Shown: piece by piece, positions 23,371 through 34,080 of the stretch | How positions within the stretch are numbered: the first letter of the stretch is position 1 | Layout: each line of letters starts with the position of its first letter | Assembly (NCBI RefSeq): GCF_036850765.1 | Contig: NC_089490.1 | Coordinates: 294,606,982 to 294,670,981 of the forward strand | Direction of reading: 5' to 3' | Source of the DNA: Saccopteryx bilineata | Taxonomy: Eukaryota > Chordata > Mammalia > Chiroptera > Emballonuridae | Length of the DNA stretch: 64,000 bases | The notes under the pieces: model-generated | Databases searched by the model: none | What the model was told of the DNA's origin: nothing | What the model saw: the letters and a program-made list of their open reading frames with translations, nothing else | Position numbers and translations under genes: made by a program

Positions 23371-23749
23371 GCCTTGGCCGGTTGTCTCAGTGGTAGAGCG
23401 TCAGCCTGGCATGCAGGAGTCCCGTGTTGTATTTCCGGCCAGGGCACACAGGAGAAGCACCCATCTGCTTCTCCACCCCTCCCCCTCTCCTTCCTCTCTG
23501 TCTCTCTCTTCCTCTCCTGCAGCCAAGGCTCCATTGGAGCAAAGTTTGCCCGGGCACTGAGGATGGTTCCATGGCCTCTCCCTCAGGCACTGGAATGGCT
23601 CTGTTCGTGACAGAGCAATACCCCAGATGGGCAGAGCATCGCTCCCTGGTGGGCATGCCAGGTGGATCCCGGTCGGGCGCACGCCAGAGTCTGTCTGACT
23701 GCCTCCCCATTTCCAATTTCAGGAAAACAATAACAAAAAAAACACAAAC
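23371..23749 (+). mobile_element. tRNA-headed GC-body SINE, inside L1 ORF2
   Basis: Same family and orientation as its neighbours. Flanking duplication AACTGAAAATAG / AACTAAAAATAG (23359-23370, 23750-23761). The tail is an interrupted A-rich tract ('aaaacaataacaaaaaaaacacaaac') rather than pure A, which suggests decay. It splits the C-terminal part of ORF2. Confidence 0.92.
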
Positions 23750-24317
23750 AACTAAAAATAGAACTACCATATGACCCAGCAATCCCTCTACTGGGTATAT
23801 ACCCCCAAAACTTAAAAACATTGCTACGTAAAGACACATGCAACCCCATGTTCATTGTAGCCAGTGGCCAAAACATGGAAACAACCAAAAAGCCCTTCAA
23901 TAGATGACTGGATAATGAAGATGTGGTACATATATACTATGGAATACTACTCAGCCATAAGAAATGATGACATCGGATCATTTGTAACAACATGGATGGA
24001 ACTTGATAACATTATATTGAGTGAAATAATTAAATCAGAAAAAACTAAGAACTATATGATTCCATACATAGGTGGGACATAAAAATGAGACTCAGGGACA
24101 TGGACAGGAGTGTGGTGGTTATGGGGGGGGGAGGAGAAGGAGGGAGAGGGGGAGGGGAGGGACACAAAGAAAACCAGATAGAAAGTGACAGAAGACTATA
24201 TGACTTTGGGTGATGGGTATGCAACATAATTAAATGTCAAAATAACCTTGGAGATGTTTTCTCTGAACACATGTACCCTGATTTATTAATGTCACCTCAT
24301 TAAAATTAATAAAAGAA

Positions 24318-24629
24318 AGTACTATACCAAGAATAAAAAACATTAAGAATCAGTACTAGAGTACTAATTTCTCTCTGTAAAAAATGTTAAATCCAGATAC
24401 ATTTATGCTTTTCTTTTCTATCTACTTCTGGACATTTCACTTCATTGAGTATATCATTTATTCACTTCAGACTAATATAATTCCCCAAGATTCACTGAAG
24501 ACTTTCAAATATTTTTCCTGCTATTCTCTGTTTATAACATGTCTCCTGAGAGTCTTGAGGTACTGTGCATCTTCAAAATTCAATTTCAGTGTTTCTCATC
24601 TTTCTGTTAAATCCTACTTCATTATTTTT
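24318..24629. other. Downstream flank of the plus-strand L1
   Basis: Contains the probable L1 target-site copy 'actataccaagaat' and then AT-rich sequence with no recognised gene. Confidence 0.5.
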
Positions 24630-24783
24630 ATTTTTTAATCATTATTTTCTTTCTTTGAGATAGAGGCAGGGAGAGAAACAGAAACATCTAGCTGCTCCTG
24701 CATATGCTCTGACTGGGGATCAAACCCGGCAACCTTCATGCTCATGAATGACGCTCCAACTAATCGAGCTTTTTGACCAGGGC
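24630..24783 (-). mobile_element. VES-like tRNA SINE, antisense fragment
   Basis: Antisense order: 'gagatagaggcagggagagaaacag', 'ctgactggggatcaaacccggcaacc' (antisense box B), 'gacgctccaactaatcgagctttttgaccaggg' (antisense head). Short and diverged. Confidence 0.7.
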
Positions 24784-26192
24784 TTAATTTTTATTGATTT
24801 TTACTTCACATCAAACTCTTCCCTCATCATTGTTCTTTCAGTCCTCCACATATATGCCTCCAATATAACATGTATCAATCTTCTTTTAACTCTTCATTTG
24901 CCTTATAATGCATTGGAAACATCTTGAATCTAGCAGCCATATCATCTTTGCCTTTGTTTATCAAGGACCTCAAAAATGTTAGTGAATATGTGAAGCTATG
25001 ATAAATATTTTGCAATGTTTCTGTCTTTAGAGATGTTTCTTCACAGTTTATCAAAATGTATCTTAAATAATTTGGGTTCTTTTCTACCACTATCTTTTTT
25101 AAAGAAAACCTATAATGGATATTTGTTAATGTCTAAATTTATAATAAGAGTTTGTCTTACAAACTTGGAAATGTTTACAATTTCTCCCTTTTTTTTAACC
25201 TTTTCTGACAATTTTAATGTTCTACCAAGGACACACCTATTAAAGTTGAAGTTGAAAACAGAAACAATTATTTGAAGTATTGAGTCAAACATCCTTATTT
25301 GCGTACATTTGTTTGCATGGATTCAGTAAAGGTAGAGGTGTTTTATTTTCTGAATAATCTCCATTTTATTTCATTAATTTGCTCTGCTTGTCAAATGCAA
25401 CTTTTCTTACTTCCTCAGTTTCACTCTAGGACTTTTTAAATATTCAAAAACTCATAAAAGGGCATGAACTCAAGCCATTCATGCAAGTTTGTTTAAGAAT
25501 CCATGTGCTGTCAAAATATACATCTGGCTCTTAATCCCTGTAGTGACAACAGAAACTGCCTGTTCTGCAATAAGAAGAGATTAAGGTTCAGATGTGAACT
25601 CTTCCACTTTAAGAGAGAGAAACTTATTTAAGTGTCACAGTGTCGTATGCAATAAAAAGAACGTATTTCTTTATGTAGTACATACTTATATGTCCTCACT
25701 CACCTTGTGAAAACTGTGTTCTTCTTATTAAAATCAAAACATAACTACCTAGTACACCCACCTCCTCCTCTATATTATAACAATAATGCCAAACCTTTAT
25801 CTGTAGATTACAGTGAACCAAACATATTTTAAGTATTTTCAGTGTACAATTGGCCTTATTTATATCTCACAACAAATATGTAAATAGAAAGCCCTTTTAC
25901 AGATAGGGGGCTTGAAGTCTAGAAAAGAAAAATAATTATTTGAGATGACACAGCTGGTTAGCGATGGACTAATATTTAACCCAGATAGCACGATTCAGGT
26001 ACCCTACTTTTCAGTGAAATACCATACCTCCTCCAACGCTACACATGTTATGTTGTTTGATCCTAGGCCCACATTTTACTATTCCTAGTGTAAGTTAATA
26101 TTTTACATGAATATCAACCAAATGCTTTCACATACATCATTAATGATAAACTCAGTTGAGAACTGAGATGGTTCATAACAAAAATTTGACTG
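24784..26192. other. Intergenic DNA, nothing recognised
   Basis: AT-rich, no credible coding frame. Small overlapping frames near 24875-25292 are antiparallel chance frames. Confidence 0.5.
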
Positions 26193-26203
26193 TGAAAATT
26201 CTT

Positions 26204-26603
26204 GTTTTCTATTCAGAGAGAGGATGGGAGATAGAGAGACAGACTCCCTCATATGGCCTGACTGGGATCTACCTACCAGAATCTACCTGCAAGCCCACTA
26301 GAGGGTGATGCTCTACCTATCTGGGGTGCTGCTCTGTTGCTCAGCAACTGAGCTCTTCTTAGCACCTGAGGCAGAGGCCATGGTGCCATGCTCAGTACTC
26401 GGGCCAACTTGCTCCAATTGAGCCATAGCTGCAGGAAAGGAATAAAGAGAGAGAGAAAAAGAGAGAGAGAGAGAAGTGAGAGGTGGAGGGGTGGAGTGGA
26501 GAAGCAGATGAGTGCTTCTCCTGTGTGCTCTGACTAGGAATTGAACCCAGGACATCTGCATGCCAGGCTGACACTCTACCACTGAGCCAACTGGCCAGGG
26601 CCA
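26204..26603 (-). mobile_element. tRNA-headed GC-body SINE, antisense (diverged)
   Basis: Antisense order: 'gagatagagagacagactccctcat', 'ggtgatgctctacctatctggggtgctgctctgttgc', 'cctgaggcagaggccatgg', a GA-rich tract, then 'gcttctcctgtgtgctctgactaggaattgaaccc' and 'gctgacactctaccactgagccaactggccaggg'. Perfect 11-bp duplication TGAAAATTCTT (26193-26203, 26604-26614). Confidence 0.88.
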
Positions 26604-26614
26604 TGAAAATTCTT

Positions 26615-27501
26615 AAACTGATAACTTTTTGACTAACTGATGAAATAATTAAAGCATCTTCTCTTTTCCTCTCTTAAAAATACTATTGCTACACAAAAAA
26701 TTTTAGTGTGAAAAGTTTTTAATATATTTGATGAATTGGACCTTGGGAAAAAAAACATCTCCCTTAAACTGCCAATTTTTGAATCAATTCAGTATGATAT
26801 AAGGTTCACAGAGAAGTATTATCTCCATTGGGACCATGTATCTCTTGATTTAAGTAGTCTCCCTGGCTACCCTAGTCAGTTTGCTCTCAGGATGAATAAG
26901 GGATAGAAAAGCTTTTATCAGGTGATATAAGCAGAGAGGGAGAGAATAAACAGAAATTTATTTTTAAGCCAAAAGAATACCCATTGTTTTGGATCGCTAT
27001 TAGAGTATATATTTTCTTGAAATGAAAAACTGTACTATCCCCAAAATATAGTGTTAATTTTAATGTTGGATCATTCGGAGGTAGAACATAATTTCAGATT
27101 CACATTTATTTATAAGTGTAGAGAATTAGTTCCCCATTTCACATAGTGTTTTAGAATACAAACAATGACAAAAAAGATTTAAATAAAACTATTTGTTTTG
27201 ATTGAGATTTTTAATTTCATGCTTTGAAAACTTAATTTTAAACAACAGAATATTCCTTTTAAAAGACAAATGTGATTATGTCACTTTTCTTCAAAAGACT
27301 ATGATAGTTTCCCATTAAACTTAAAACTAAGATCATTACCAAATTCAAGGGAGAATTTTAAAAAAATTTCAAAGTACTCTGGTTACTCTAAGGACTGTGA
27401 CATAGGTATTTAGTCTGTCCAGACAGTAGAACATTCTGATTCAAAGACAAAACACATGACAAAAAAATTGCCATGCCTGTTATAGTATTTTCTATTGTAT
27501 G
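26615..27501. other. Intergenic DNA, nothing recognised
   Basis: AT-rich sequence before the hAT cluster; no gene or repeat named. Confidence 0.5.
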
Positions 27502-27509
27502 TCCTAGGC

Positions 27510-27858
27510 CAGGGGTAGTCAACCTTTTTATAACTACCGCCCACTTTTGTATCTCTGTTAGCAGTAAAATTTTCTAACCACCCACTGGTTCTACAGTAAT
27601 GGTGATTTATAAAGTAGGGAAGTAACTTTACTTTATAAAATTTATAAAGCAGAGTTACAACAAGTTAAAGCATATAATAATTATTTACCAAGTACTTTAT
27701 GTTGGGTTTTCACTAAGTTTAGCAGAATAAATCTTTATAAAACAACTTACTATAGTTAAATCTATCTTTTTATTTATACTTTGGTTGCTCCGCTACCACA
27801 CACCATGAAAGCTGGAACGCCCACTAGTGGGCGATAGAGACCAGGTTGAGTACCACTG
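27510..27858. mobile_element. Non-autonomous hAT element (family 1)
   Basis: 349 bp, ends 'caggggtagtcaacct' and 'aggttgagtaccactg'. The 8-bp flanks are tcctaggc and gcctagac (6 of 8 match). Same family as 13604-13953, including the inner 'gaaagctggaacg.ccactagtgg' near the right end. No coding capacity. Confidence 0.88.
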
Positions 27859-27873
27859 GCCTAGACCCTAGGG

Positions 27874-28198
27874 CAGGGGTCCCCAAACTTTTTATACAGG
27901 GGGCCAGTTCACAGTCCCTCAGACCGTTGGAGGGCCGAACTACAAAAAACACTATGAACAAATCCCTATGCACACTGTACATATCTTAAAGTAAAAAAAC
28001 AAAACAGGAAGAAATACAATACTTAAAATTACAAACAAGTAAATTTAAATCAACAAACTGACCAGTATTTCAATGGGAACTATGCTCCTCCACTGACCAC
28101 CTATGAAAGAAGTGCCCCTTCAGGAAGTGCGGCGGGGGCCAGATAAATGGCCTCAGGGGGCCGCATGTGGCCTGCGGGCCATAGTTTGGGGACCCCTG
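27874..28198. mobile_element. Non-autonomous hAT element (family 2) with perfect TSD
   Basis: 325 bp, terminal inverted repeats 'caggggtccccaaact' and 'agtttggggacccctg', flanked by a perfect 8-bp duplication CCCTAGGG (27866-27873, 28199-28206). Internally it has 'gggggccagttcacagtccctcagaccgttggagggc' and near the right end 'gcggcgggggccagataaatggcctcagggggccgc'. The same family is at 33634-33980 and a 3' remnant near 43010-43088. Non-coding. Confidence 0.93.
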
Positions 28199-28369
28199 CC
28201 CTAGGGAGAGGGGTCACACTACTTTAAATTTAAATGTAAATTACTTTCCCTTCTGAGAAGACAAAACTTAGGCAGATCAGGTGAAGTAAAAGCTGTATTT
28301 TCATCTAAACTTTGCCAAGTGTCATCCACTTTTTGAACAATCACATTCCCATAACCAGAGTGTCTAAAA

Positions 28370-29221
28370 CAGTGGTTCCCAAAGTGTACGCCAGGGCACA
28401 CTGGTGCACCCTAAAAGATTTCCAGGTGCACCCTATGGTATTCCAGAGAAATATGTGCCTTTTGGGGACCAAAAAACCAACAGGGTTTTTGGAGTTTAGA
28501 TTTTTTGGGGAACAGAGGTGTGGGGAATTGTCTATAAGCTGACAATCTCCCCAACCCCCACCTCACTTGCCTGGTTAGGTTGCAAAAGGCTGTTAAGTTG
28601 TGGCGCTGAATTGTTTACACTACCCCCCATGTTCCCTGGAAAGAGTGGAGGCAAGTTTCTTCTATCCTGTGTTTGGTATAAAGTTAAGATGATATGTATG
28701 GTGGGGATTTTCTGCACTCAACACAATTAGAGGAAAAAGAGGAATTCTTTAATGTATTGATGAGGAAATGAGAGTTTGCCTTTCAAATAAATGCCCAAAC
28801 ATTGAAGAAATCGCTAGGACACATCAGCTCATGTTTCTCATAAACACAAGAATGATAAAACTTAACACATTCGTGTCGGGACCTGCCGAATTTACTAAAT
28901 CTTACTAAGAATGTGTCTATATATGTAAAAAGATAACATTTTGTTGTATTTTTTAATTTTTAACCCCTGTTTTATACAAATTCTAAAAAGCATAACTCAA
29001 AAAATTTAACATAAAAATATTTTTTAATGTCAGAATAAATTTAATTTTGTCATATTTATTTTGTTTAATTACCATAAAAACACACTTGGACTTTATATTT
29101 TTTTTCTTAATATTTGACTTAATTATTATAACATATTTTTTAGAAATTTGTATATAGTGTGCCTACAATTATTTGTAGGATTTTAAATGTGCCCCGACTT
29201 CAAAAAGTTTGAGAACCAGTA
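28370..29221 (+). mobile_element. hAT element (family 3) with transposase 3' remnant
   Basis: 852 bp. The left end 'cagtggttcccaaagtgt' pairs with the degraded right end 'aaaaagtttgagaaccagta'; flanks gtctaaaa / gtctaaag (28362-28369, 29222-29229) match at 7 of 8. It still carries a C-terminal transposase-like stretch near 28762. This makes it an internally deleted copy of a once-coding element rather than a pure MITE. Older than its two neighbours by the eroded ends. Confidence 0.78.
28762..28841 (+). pseudogene. hAT transposase C-terminal remnant
   Basis: Translation gives EEMRVCLSNKCPNIEEI followed by ARTHQLMFL. This resembles the extreme C-terminus (E.RV.LS...P.I..I...HQ) of Charlie/ZBED-type hAT transposases, which ends just after the dimerisation domain. 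Only ~26 codons are recognisable; upstream frames are broken. Confidence 0.55.
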
Positions 29222-29229
29222 GTCTAAAG

Positions 29230-29693
29230 TGAAGCGCAGGCAATCCAGGCTAGAGCTAGAGCTGCAAGCGTCACTGCAATTCTACATATGGGGGCAAGCA
29301 TCTGGCACCTCTGTTGTGTCATAAAGTGTAGTTGCATCTTTGTATTAAAGTGCATATTTTATGTTACATTATTTTTCTTATATTACAGTTAAGACATTAT
29401 ATTACCTTTAAAAACACTTTGTATGCATAGGTAAATATTTAAATTTTGTAGAGAAAAACAAAGCCTTTTCCTCTATCCTTCTAATTTATCTAGTGAAGCC
29501 CAATGAATTAGACTAACAAAAAATAGATTAACAAGAGAAAAAACAAAAACAGATTTCATTAATTTGTGTTGTGTGCATTCATGTGAGAAACTCAGTGACT
29601 AGTAACCAGAATGGATGGTTAGTTTGGCTTATATAGCATCTTAACAAAGAGCAGTAAATGTGTAGAGAAGTGATAAGAGAAAAGAAAGGTTGT
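29230..29693. other. Intergenic DNA, nothing recognised
   Basis: Short AT-rich gap between a hAT element and a SINE. Confidence 0.5.
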
Positions 29694-30031
29694 GCCTGAC
29701 CAGGTGGTGGTGCAGTGGATAGAGCATCAGACTGGGATGCTGAGGACCCAGGTTCCAGACTCTGAGGTCACTAGCTTAAGCGCGGGTTCATCTGACTTGA
29801 GCAAAAAAGCTCACCAGGTTGGATCCAAGGTCGCTGGCTCAAGCAAGGGGTTACTAGGTCTGCAGAAGGCCCACAGTCAAGGCACATATGAGAAAGCAAT
29901 CAATGAAAAAACTAAAGTGTCACAACGAAAAACTGATGATTGATGCTTCTCATCTCTCTCCGTTCCTGTCTGTTTGTCCCTATCTATCCCTCTCTCTGAC
30001 TCTCTCTCTGTCCCTGTAAAAAAAGAAAGAA

Positions 30032-30081
<50 letters not shown>

Positions 30082-30143
30082 GAAAGAAAGAAAAAGAAAG
30101 AAAGGAAGAAAGGAAGGAAGGAAGGAAGGAAGGAAGGAAGGAA

Positions 30144-30229
<86 letters not shown>

Positions 30230-30239
30230 AAAAAAGAAA
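29694..30239 (+). mobile_element. tRNA-derived SINE, Rhin-1-like, with expanded purine tail
   Basis: Intact head ('gcctgaccaggtggtggtgcagtggatagagcatcagactggg'), body and 'cttctcatctctctccgttcctgtctgt' tail up to about 30018. The A-rich tail has expanded into a ~220 bp GA/GAAA/GGAA repeat. The flanks share 'aagaaag..ggttgt'. Long charged (KERKK) and FLSFF frames here are repeat artefacts. Confidence 0.9.
30018..30239. repeat. Compound purine microsatellite (GAAA)n-(GA)n-(GGAA)n-(GAAA)n
   Basis: Sequential tracts: GAAA with A-runs (30018-30045), GA (30046-30075), mixed GAAA/GGAA (30076-30110), GGAA (30108-30147), then a long uniform GAAA (30147-30229). One strand is entirely purine over ~220 bp, so it could form H-DNA (triplex) and is likely length-polymorphic. 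Confidence 0.95.
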
Positions 30240-30240
30240 A

Positions 30241-31904
30241 GTAAGAAAGACCGGTTGTAGGCTTCCAAGGTGACAAATTGCAAGAAGGTAAATACATGCA
30301 GGGAACTAATAGAACAAGATGTTTTTGTAAAGGTCCATCTTGGTGCTGACTTTCTGTCTTCATCATAGCCATCACCCTTCCCCAGAGAGGGGAGTTATGG
30401 CAGTCCTTATATCTCAAAAGTTTCAGCAGTAAGTCAAATAAGGCCAGCTCTGGGAAGGCTTCTTTATGCAGCTATTGAATCTCAAATCTCTTCAGCTCAA
30501 AATAAATAGCATATTCAGGGGTGTCATTTTTCATCCTCAATAATACATATGTATACATATACATACACACGTGCATACTTATTAATCATAAGCAAAGGTA
30601 TTCAGTTCAATAAGGTAAGGAAGCATTGCACTACCCCGTTGACCCTGGCTACCTCTGGGATTTAACCTCCTATCACTCTTACTAGTTTTCAGCTCCATAT
30701 ATATTATCCTCTCCTCCTTGTGTATCTTGAATAAATCTATATACATGCTCTTAATTCACGGCTTTGTACTACTGTTCCTTCTACCTGGAATGCTGGCCCT
30801 CAAACAATCACATAGCTTATTTCTTCCCTTTCATCACGTTTTTGTTCAAAAGACACTTTATCATAAAGGATTATTTTGTCAATTTGATAAAAAAAAATTG
30901 TGACTCTCTGCCACTATTTATTGTCCTTTCTGCTTCATATACCCTGTAGCAACTATATCACAGTATATATTGCTTTGAGCTTATTGGTTTATTTTTGTCT
31001 ATATCTTCCCATAAAATACAAATTTCCTGAGAACCTAAAAATTTAATTTGTCTACATTCTTATGCTTCGTTATTTTTTTTTATGTAACCAACTCTTTACT
31101 CTTCTAAAGCGACAATATAATGAAAGTGTAAAAGAGAACAGTAACAAGGGGAGTTTGGGGCTAACATTTCCCAAATATTTTACTTTTAGGGAAAAATAGA
31201 TGTACACCTGGTATAAAGGACAAGTTAAAGATCTACTACTACAAACGTGACTTAAAATACCATCTAAGTGAATGCACAATCAGCAGAGTATTTGTAGCAC
31301 AAATTACAAGGACAGGGAAGCACCTTTGGTAAAGATGCTGATAGAGACCTTTTAATGGTTCTATAGAAAAACAAGGTGACATTGGTTTTATTGAAAGGAA
31401 ATATATTAACCTCCAGCATTTTAAACATGCAGACAAATTACAGGATATAGAAGCAGAAGTCTATTGCATTTATTCATACTGAAAGACTATTGAGAAATCA
31501 GTACTTTCTTGAAAGGATACTGAAAAGTAGAGTGTTAACTTTTGTAAAGAACTTCTGAAAAAAATAATAGAGAGAAGGGTATAATTCTTGATCTAAAATT
31601 AATAAGGAAATATCAAATATAGCACATACATAAACACTAGAAATCAATGGATTGTTTTAACGTGTTTAAACTCTATGTGTTAATGAGCATATTCTATGTT
31701 CTTTCTGAGGGACTGTGGCTGACATTCAAAACACATGCCTATATCTTGAAGGAATAATCTTTAGTTACTCATGGATATCTAGAAGACCTTGAAAAGTACA
31801 AACCAATGATGCAGTTTAATTTTTAAAAAAGGAAGAAAAGAGGGAAGGAGGGAGGAAAAGCAGAGGCCAAATCATTTAAACAACTCTATAGCTTTTAGTG
31901 TGAA
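30241..31904. other. Intergenic DNA, nothing recognised
   Basis: AT-rich, with a short TA/CA-rich tract near 30545-30575. Small frames at 30718-30949 and 31070-31436 have no domain. Confidence 0.5.
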
Positions 31905-32207
31905 AAAAATTTTTTTAAAAGGAAGACAGAGACAGAGACAGAAAGAGGGACAGATAGGGACAGGCAGAAAAGGAGAGAGAAGAGAAGCATCAATTCTTCA
32001 TTGCAGCACCTTAGTTGTTCATTGATTGCTTTCTCATATGTGCCTTGACCAGGGGGCTACAGCAGAACAAGTGACCTCTTGCTCAAGCCAGCAACCCCAC
32101 ACTCAAGCTGGATGAGCCTGTGCTCAAGCAAGCAACTTTGGGTTTTGAATCCGGGTTCTCTGTGCCCAGACTGACACTCTATCCACTGCACCACTGCCTG
32201 GTCGGGC
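31905..32207 (-). mobile_element. tRNA-derived SINE, Rhin-1-like, antisense
   Basis: Antisense order: 'gacagagacagagacagaaagagggacag', 'agaagcatcaattcttcattgcagcacc', 'gttgttcattgattgctttctcatatgtgccttgacc', ending 'ctctatccactgcaccactgcctggtcggg'. Probable eroded duplication tagtgtgaaaa / tagtggggaaaa. Confidence 0.88.
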
Positions 32208-32377
32208 TAGTGGGGAAAACTCTTATTCATTTTTTTGAAAAAGTGAAAAAAAAAATCCTCCTCAGCAATCTTCCAACACTAAGGCATTGTTTGTCTTTGC
32301 TCCCCATTCTACCACAGTATTTTGTCTGAATACCACAGTACACAAATTCTCACACATAAAATTAGTTATTAGTTATA

Positions 32378-32612
32378 CAGGGGTGGGAAAAAATAGGTAA
32401 GAACTCTGTGCCAAACTGTGCTTGAGTATCACTAGTAGACTACAGAAATGTGTAAATAATGAAGGCCAGCAATTTAAGTACTAATGAGACTGTCCCTAAG
32501 TGCACTTTGCCATTGTAACATTTTTTTTGAGTTAATAAAGTTACTGTAGTAATCATTACCTACATGTCTTTTTCCTCACAAACAACTGTAAACCTACTTT
32601 TGCCAACCCTTG
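32378..32612. mobile_element. Mariner-like MITE
   Basis: 235 bp with inverted ends 'caggggtgggaaaaaataggt' and 'acctacttttgccaacccttg', preceded by TA (32376-32377). The right end also holds 'aacaactgtaaacctac'. No coding capacity. Assigned to the mariner group from the TA target and the G-rich, A-run TIR; exact family not known. Confidence 0.65.
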
Positions 32613-33280
32613 TTTAATAAATTGTACAATTTAAATCTATTCAACATCAGATATTAAGAAATGGAGAATGAGGCTTTTTTTTTTTAAATAAAATTAAAGT
32701 ATAAAGGACGTATGATAAACTTAAGTTAGCTTCTGCTTTATTTGCTTGATGAGACATTATAGAATGTTACTCAACTACCAGCATGGCAATATGACCAAAA
32801 AATATTTATAGAATAGAAAATCAGCTGCCATTTAAATGAGATAAATATATTCAAAATGAGATAAATTTAAGTATCAAAAGCATATGATATATAGTTTTGT
32901 TTACACACTTTTGTTATGTGTTTATAAAACATTTATATCACAGCAAAACAAAATAAAAATACTAGTTGTAAGCCAACAAATAACCAATCTAACTTCATTA
33001 CATTTTTTTTGCCTTAAGTAACCCTCATGACATGAAAATATTTCTCTAATTATCTTGTCAGACTTATACAAAACGTTCAAACAAGATGTAATAGCTGCTA
33101 TTTCAGTGTGAAAAGGCTGTTTAGCCAGTAGAAATCTTGAATATGTTCCTTTGCAAACATCAGTATTAACATAGCAAAGTTCATTAACAAATGATTCCCA
33201 CTTGTAGAAATTGTTCAATTGCTGTCTACTGCTGATAAAATATAGACACATATCTTCAAAAATGGACATTTCCTATATGA
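32613..33280. other. Intergenic DNA, nothing recognised
   Basis: AT-rich. The 115-residue minus-strand frame at 32922-33269 is Cys/Ile/Phe-rich with no motif I recognise; chance or an unassigned old repeat. Confidence 0.45.
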
Positions 33281-33306
33281 GATTTTATTTTATTTTATTT
33301 TATTTA

Positions 33307-33318
33307 TCTGTGTGTGTG

Positions 33319-33352
<34 letters not shown>
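33307..33352. repeat. (TG)n microsatellite
   Basis: About twenty TG units with one interruption, located in the 3' tail region of the antisense SINE. Confidence 0.95.
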
Positions 33353-33353
<1 letters not shown>

Positions 33354-33633
33354 CAGAGACAGAGAGAGGAACAGATAGGGTCAGACAGACAGGAAGAGAG
33401 AAAGATGAGAAGCATCAATTCTTTGTTGTGGCACTTTAGTTGTTCATTGATTGCTTTCTCATATATACCTTGACCTGGGTGCTACAGCAGAGTGAGTAAC
33501 CCCTTGCTCAAGCCAGCAACCTTGGGTTTGAGCTGGTGAGCTGTGCCCAAACCAGATGAGTCGTCCTCACTCAAGCTGGTGACCTCGGGGTTTCGAACCT
33601 GAATCCTGTGTGTCCCAGTCTGATGCTCTATCC

Positions 33634-33980
33634 CAAGAGTTCCCAAACTTTTTACACAGGGGGCCAGTTCACTGTCCCTCAGACCATTGGAGGGCCGGAC
33701 TATAAAAAAAATTATGAACAAATCCCTATGCACACTGCACATATCTTATTTTAAAGTAAAAAAACAAAACTAAAGTAGAGTCACTGTACATGAGTGATGC
33801 TGCACTTTGTGGCGCTGCCACATACAGTACTCCAGGAGCACAGGATGAGGACGCATCCTGTGCTCCTTTCACTGACCACCAGTCAGTGAAAGAGGTGCCC
33901 CTTCCGGAAGTGCGGCGGGGGCCAGATAAATGGCCTCAGGGGCCACATGTGGCCAGCAGGCCATAGTTTGACGACCCCTG
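33634..33980. mobile_element. Non-autonomous hAT element (family 2), nested in a SINE
   Basis: 347 bp, ends 'caagagttcccaaact' and 'agtttgacgacccctg', flanked by a perfect 8-bp duplication CTCTATCC (33626-33633, 33981-33988) made from the SINE head. Contains an inner region with 'ggagcacaggatgaggac / gcatcctgtgctcc', a potential hairpin. Same family as 27874-28198. Confidence 0.93.
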
Positions 33981-34080
33981 CTCTATCCACTTTGTCATCT
34001 CCTGGGCAGGCTATACAAGACATTTTTTTAAAAAAACAAAAACTATCTTTGCAGTCAAGATGGTAAAATCAATATAGGAA

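Larger units (their letters stand above)
19519..24082 (+). pseudogene. L1 ORF2 remnant (endonuclease and reverse transcriptase)
   Basis: ORF2 nicks target DNA and reverse-transcribes L1 RNA. Visible in order: endonuclease N-terminus (TLNVNGLNLPIKRHRVAE near 19530), EN motif [13 protein letters not shown] (20181-20219), RT motif [19 protein letters not shown] (about 21090-21148), [13 protein letters not shown] (about 21478) and the catalytic FADD (21593-21604). The C-terminus is MWYIYTMEYYSAIRNDD and ends IPYIGGT at 24082, matching the human ...LIGGN end. An in-frame TAA at 21572 lies just before FADD. Further stops, frameshifts and two SINEs make it inactive. Confidence 0.9.
13050..24317 (+). 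mobile_element. Long interspersed element 1 (L1), near full-length, heavily interrupted
   Basis: All L1 parts are present in order: 5' UTR (13050-17429), ORF1 (17430-~19210), ORF2 (~19519-24082) and a 3' UTR ending in 'attaaaattaataaa'. An imperfect flanking duplication can be seen: 'attgtaccaaga' before 13050 and 'actataccaaga' after the tail. Removing nested insertions leaves about 7.9 kb, longer than the ~6-6.5 kb typical of mammalian L1, because the 5' UTR is long and internally repeated. Nested guests are a hAT element, two antisense L1 pieces and four SINEs. Many stops and frame breaks mean it is dead. Frameshifts and number of guests suggest it is older than the minus-strand L1 at 54 kb. 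Confidence 0.92.
33281..34011 (-). mobile_element. tRNA-derived SINE, Rhin-1-like, antisense, with hAT inside
   Basis: Antisense SINE beginning with TTTTA repeats and a (TG)n tract (33307-33352), then 'gacagacaggaagag', 'gatgagaagcatcaattctttgttgtggcac' and the body to 'ccagtctgatgctctatcc'. There a 347 bp hAT interrupts it. The SINE head resumes after the hAT as 'ctctatccactttgtcatctcctgggcagg'. Confidence 0.9.

Noticed and set aside
29974..30417. Highly charged and FLSFF-repeat proteins
   Set aside because: Translation artefacts of the GAAA/GGAA microsatellite.
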